A DNA stretch of 6,708 nucleotides, taken from Pseudomonadota bacterium. GTDB taxonomy: Bacteria; Desulfobacterota; WTBG01; CAIYCZ01. Shown here in pieces: positions 4,401-6,708 of this stretch; position 1 is the first letter of the stretch; each line of letters begins with the position of its first letter. Position numbers and translations under genes: made by a program. The DNA is taken from NCBI GenBank assembly GCA_026388865.1, contig JAPLIX010000248.1, positions 6,109 through 12,816 on the forward strand. The letters run 5' to 3'. The notes beneath the pieces are model-generated. The model did no database searches and was not told the origin of the DNA. It saw only the letters and a list, made by a program, of their open reading frames with translations.

Positions 4401-6708
4401 GCGCGCAGCCTTGCTATCCTGTCGATGTTTTCCTGTAGCCGGGATTCTTTTTCTTTTAGAGTTTGTGCCCGTGCTCGCTCTTTTTCTATGACCTCCTGGG
4501 GGGCGCGGTCCATAAAGTCCCGGTTCGCCAGCTTCCTGTTAATAAACGTGAGGTCATCTAAAACTTTCTTCATCTCCTTCTCGATCCGCTTTTTCTCCTC
4601 GCTGCAATCAACCAACCCTTCAAGCGAGAGAAACAGCTCTGCGCCGTCAATAACTGCCGCCACTGCTGACGGGGGCTTTTGAAAAGCCCGGTGGACGGCA
4701 ACAGACTTTAACCCTGCCAGCGTGCACATCATCGGGGTATGGGCCTGCAGGATGCTCATGACAGCATCGCTGTGGCAGAGCATATCCGTATGGGGCCGGC
4801 CGGCCGGAGACAGATTCATCTCGCTGCGCAGGTTGCGTATGGCAGTTACCGCCTGAATGATGGTTTCCATCTCTTTTTCCGCGGCAGCGTCAAATTCCCG
4901 CGCATCAGCCTGCGGAAATGGTGCTACGATTATGCTTCCGGAACACCCCGGGAGCTGCTGCCATATCTCTTCAGTCACAAACGGCATGATCGGATGAAGC
5001 AACTCAAGCGCGGTTTTCAGTACGCGCACCATGCAGCCCTGCACCATGAACCGCTCGGTCACATGTTCCTTCTGGTACAGCGACGGCTTTATCATCTCCA
5101 GGTACCAGTCACAATACTCGTGCCAGATGAACTGATAGAGGTGGTGTGCAGCTTCATTGAATTTGTACTCGTCCAGGGCGGCAACGACATTCTCGATAAG
5201 ATGATTCATCCTGCTGATGATCCACCGCTCCCTGAGCCCGGCGGCCGGCGTCTCCTGTCCACCCGGTTGGTAATCGTCGAGATTCATCAGCACGAAGCGA
5301 GCTGCATTCCAGATCTTGTTAACAAAGTGGCGGTATCCCTCAATACGGTCTTCAGCAAGGCGTATGTCCCGGCCCTGCGCTGCCATTGCCGCCAGGGTAA
5401 AGCGGAAGCTGTCCGTGCCGTATTTGTCTATAATCTCCAGCGGGTCAATAACATTGCCTTTGGATTTGCTCATCTTCTGGCCTTCCACATCCCTGACCAG
5501 CGCGTGGATGTACACATCCCGAAACGGCACCCGTCTCATGAATTTCAGACCCATCATCATCATGCGCGCCACCCAGAAAAAGATGATGTCAAACCCGGTA
5601 ACCAGACAGGAGGTGGGATAAAAAGTTTCAAGCTCAACGGTCTTTTCCGGCCACCCAAGGGTTGAAAACGGCCACAGGGCAGAGCTGAACCAGGTATCAA
5701 GGACATCACTTTCCTGTTCAATGTTCTTACTTCCGCAGTGGCTGCAGGCGGAAGGATCATCCCGCTCAACGGTGATCTCCCCGCAATCCCCGCAGTACCA
5801 GGCAGGTATCCGGTGTCCCCACCAGATCTGCCGGGAGATGCACCAGTCTCTAATGTTGTTCATCCATTCGAAATAGGTCTTCTCCCATGACTGGGGGATG
5901 ATCCTGGTCTGTCCCTTCTCAACCGCTGCGATGGCCTGTTCCGCCAGCGGCTTCACGTTGACAAACCACTGCATGGAGAGGTTCGGCTCAACAATTATTT
6001 TGCACCGGTAGCAGTGTCCGACAAAATGGCGGTGTGGTTCTATTTTGAGCAGCAGCTTCTGCAGTTTCAGGTCCTCGAGCACCCGCTTGCGGGCATCAAA
6101 GCGGTCAAGCCCCTGGTACTGCCCGGCCTCTTCGGTCATGGTGCCATCTTCGCCGATAACCTTGACCAGCGCCAGGTTATGCTTCTGGCCGATCTCAAAG
6201 TCATTGGGGTCATGGGCAGGTGTTATCTTCAATGCGCCCGTACCAAACTTCAGATCCACATACGGATCGCCGATCACCGGTATGTGCCGGTTCATCAGGG
6301 GCAGCATTACCTCAGTTCCTATCCAATCCTGATAGCGCCTGTCTTCAGGGTTTACCGCTATCGCCGTATCCCCAAGCATGGTCTCGGGCCGCGTTGTTGC
6401 CACCGTCAGAAATCTGTTTCCATCCGCAGACGGATATTTAATGTAGTACAGGTTACCGTCTATCTCATCATGCTCCACTTCCAGGTCAGAAAGCGCGGTG
6501 TGGCAGCGGGGGCACCAGTTGATAAGCTTTTTGCCGCGGTAGATGAGCCCTTCCCGGTACAGGCTGACAAACACCTCACGCACTGCCCGCGAGAGGCCTT
6601 CATCCATGGTGAACCGCTCTCTCGACCAGTCGCATGACGCGCCAAGGCGCATGAGCTGCCGGATGATGATCCCGCCGTACTGCTCTTTCCATGTCCAGAC
6701 CCGCTTTA
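4397..6708 (-). CDS. valS: Valine--tRNA ligase (C-terminal 769 residues, 5' end cut by right edge)
   Basis: ValRS charges tRNA-Val with valine and clears mischarged threonine through its CP1 editing domain. The frame is open past an internal ATG at 6652: upstream codons read VWTWKEQYGGIIIRQL, which belongs to the family, so the gene continues beyond the window. About 110-130 N-terminal residues are missing, including the HIGH signature. Counting from Met at 6652, visible parts are CPRC (47-50), editing-domain TTRPETMLGDTA (86-97) and PAHDPNDFEIG (145-155), HCYRC (213-217), WWGHRIPAWYC (277-287) with a Cys-rich zinc-ribbon-like segment to 308, KMSKSKGN (393-400), the anticodon-binding domain (about 475-620), and a Lys/Glu-rich C-terminal coiled coil (about 685-751) typical of ValRS. 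The stop TGA (4399-4397) overlaps the nadC start. No defect is seen in the visible part. Confidence 0.97.
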   Translation of the reverse strand, partial: KRVWTWKEQYGGIIIRQLMRLGASCDWSRERFTMDEGLSRAVREVFVSLYREGLIYRGKKLINWCPRCHTALSDLEVEHDEIDGNLYYIKYPSADGNRFLTVATTRPETMLGDTAIAVNPEDRRYQDWIGTEVMLPLMNRHIPVIGDPYVDLKFGTGALKITPAHDPNDFEIGQKHNLALVKVIGEDGTMTEEAGQYQGLDRFDARKRVLEDLKLQKLLLKIEPHRHFVGHCYRCKIIVEPNLSMQWFVNVKPLAEQAIAAVEKGQTRIIPQSWEKTYFEWMNNIRDWCISRQIWWGHRIPAWYCGDCGEITVERDDPSACSHCGSKNIEQESDVLDTWFSSALWPFSTLGWPEKTVELETFYPTSCLVTGFDIIFFWVARMMMMGLKFMRRVPFRDVYIHALVRDVEGQKMSKSKGNVIDPLEIIDKYGTDSFRFTLAAMAAQGRDIRLAEDRIEGYRHFVNKIWNAARFVLMNLDDYQPGGQETPAAGLRERWIISRMNHLIENVVAALDEYKFNEAAHHLYQFIWHEYCDWYLEMIKPSLYQKEHVTERFMVQGCMVRVLKTALELLHPIMPFVTEEIWQQLPGCSGSIIVAPFPQADAREFDAAAEKEMETIIQAVTAIRNLRSEMNLSPAGRPHTDMLCHSDAVMSILQAHTPMMCTLAGLKSVAVHRAFQKPPSAVAAVIDGAELFLSLEGLVDCSEEKKRIEKEMKKVLDDLTFINRKLANRDFMDRAPQEVIEKERARAQTLKEKESRLQENIDRIARLRA

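Noticed and set aside
4739..5665. Long plus-strand open frame of 308 codons opposite valS
   Set aside because: It lies wholly antisense to highly conserved ValRS sequence including KMSKS, has no ribosome-binding site that I can see and no recognisable motif; the frame is a by-product of valS codon use.
6014..6637. Plus-strand open frame of 207 codons opposite the valS editing domain
   Set aside because: It is antisense to the conserved editing region and shows no family features.

Overview
The window looks like chromosomal DNA from a free-living, probably uncultivated bacterium. Every gene I recognise lies on the minus strand. From right to left they are valS (5' end cut by the right edge), nadC, coaX, a YggT-family membrane protein gene, a DivIVA-family gene, a DUF167/YggU-family gene broken by a tandem duplication, and the first 74 codons of a secreted protein of unknown function that runs off the left edge. 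The sequence does not fix the phylum. Linked yggT, divIVA and DUF167 genes occur in many bacteria, and the repeat-filled gaps recall those of many environmental genomes, but this is inference.

Layout: valS and nadC overlap by 4 bases (ATGA) and are almost certainly translated from one mRNA. A 190-base gap separates nadC from coaX. It is filled with 7-base repeat words and holds a possible sigma-70 promoter for coaX. The 126-base coaX-yggT gap holds five perfect tandem heptamers and then a second heptamer family folded as a hairpin with a T6 tract. The 276-base yggT-divIVA gap is bracketed by inverted copies of a CACAGAG-type 9-base repeat. The divIVA-DUF167 gap is another array of the first heptamer family, and the divIVA stop codon lies inside its first unit. 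The 582-base gap at 223-804 has no gene. It holds a near-consensus sigma-70 promoter for the secreted protein, an AT-rich tract, two composite direct repeats, a hairpin, an 18-base palindrome, and three heptamers that start directly after the DUF167 stop codon.

Function: the genes are housekeeping. They cover valyl-tRNA synthesis, NAD and CoA precursor synthesis (nadC, coaX), and a small group (yggT, divIVA, DUF167) usually linked to envelope, growth or division.

No new multi-gene system is evident. Two things stand out. One is an exact 118-base tandem duplication (copies differ at one base) that shifts the frame of the DUF167 gene. The other is a set of unrelated short repeat families with 7- or 9-base periods, one of which begins within about 20 bases of each of the five non-overlapping stop codons here. 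They seem to have colonised the 3' ends of genes and may supply stop codons, a promoter and a terminator.
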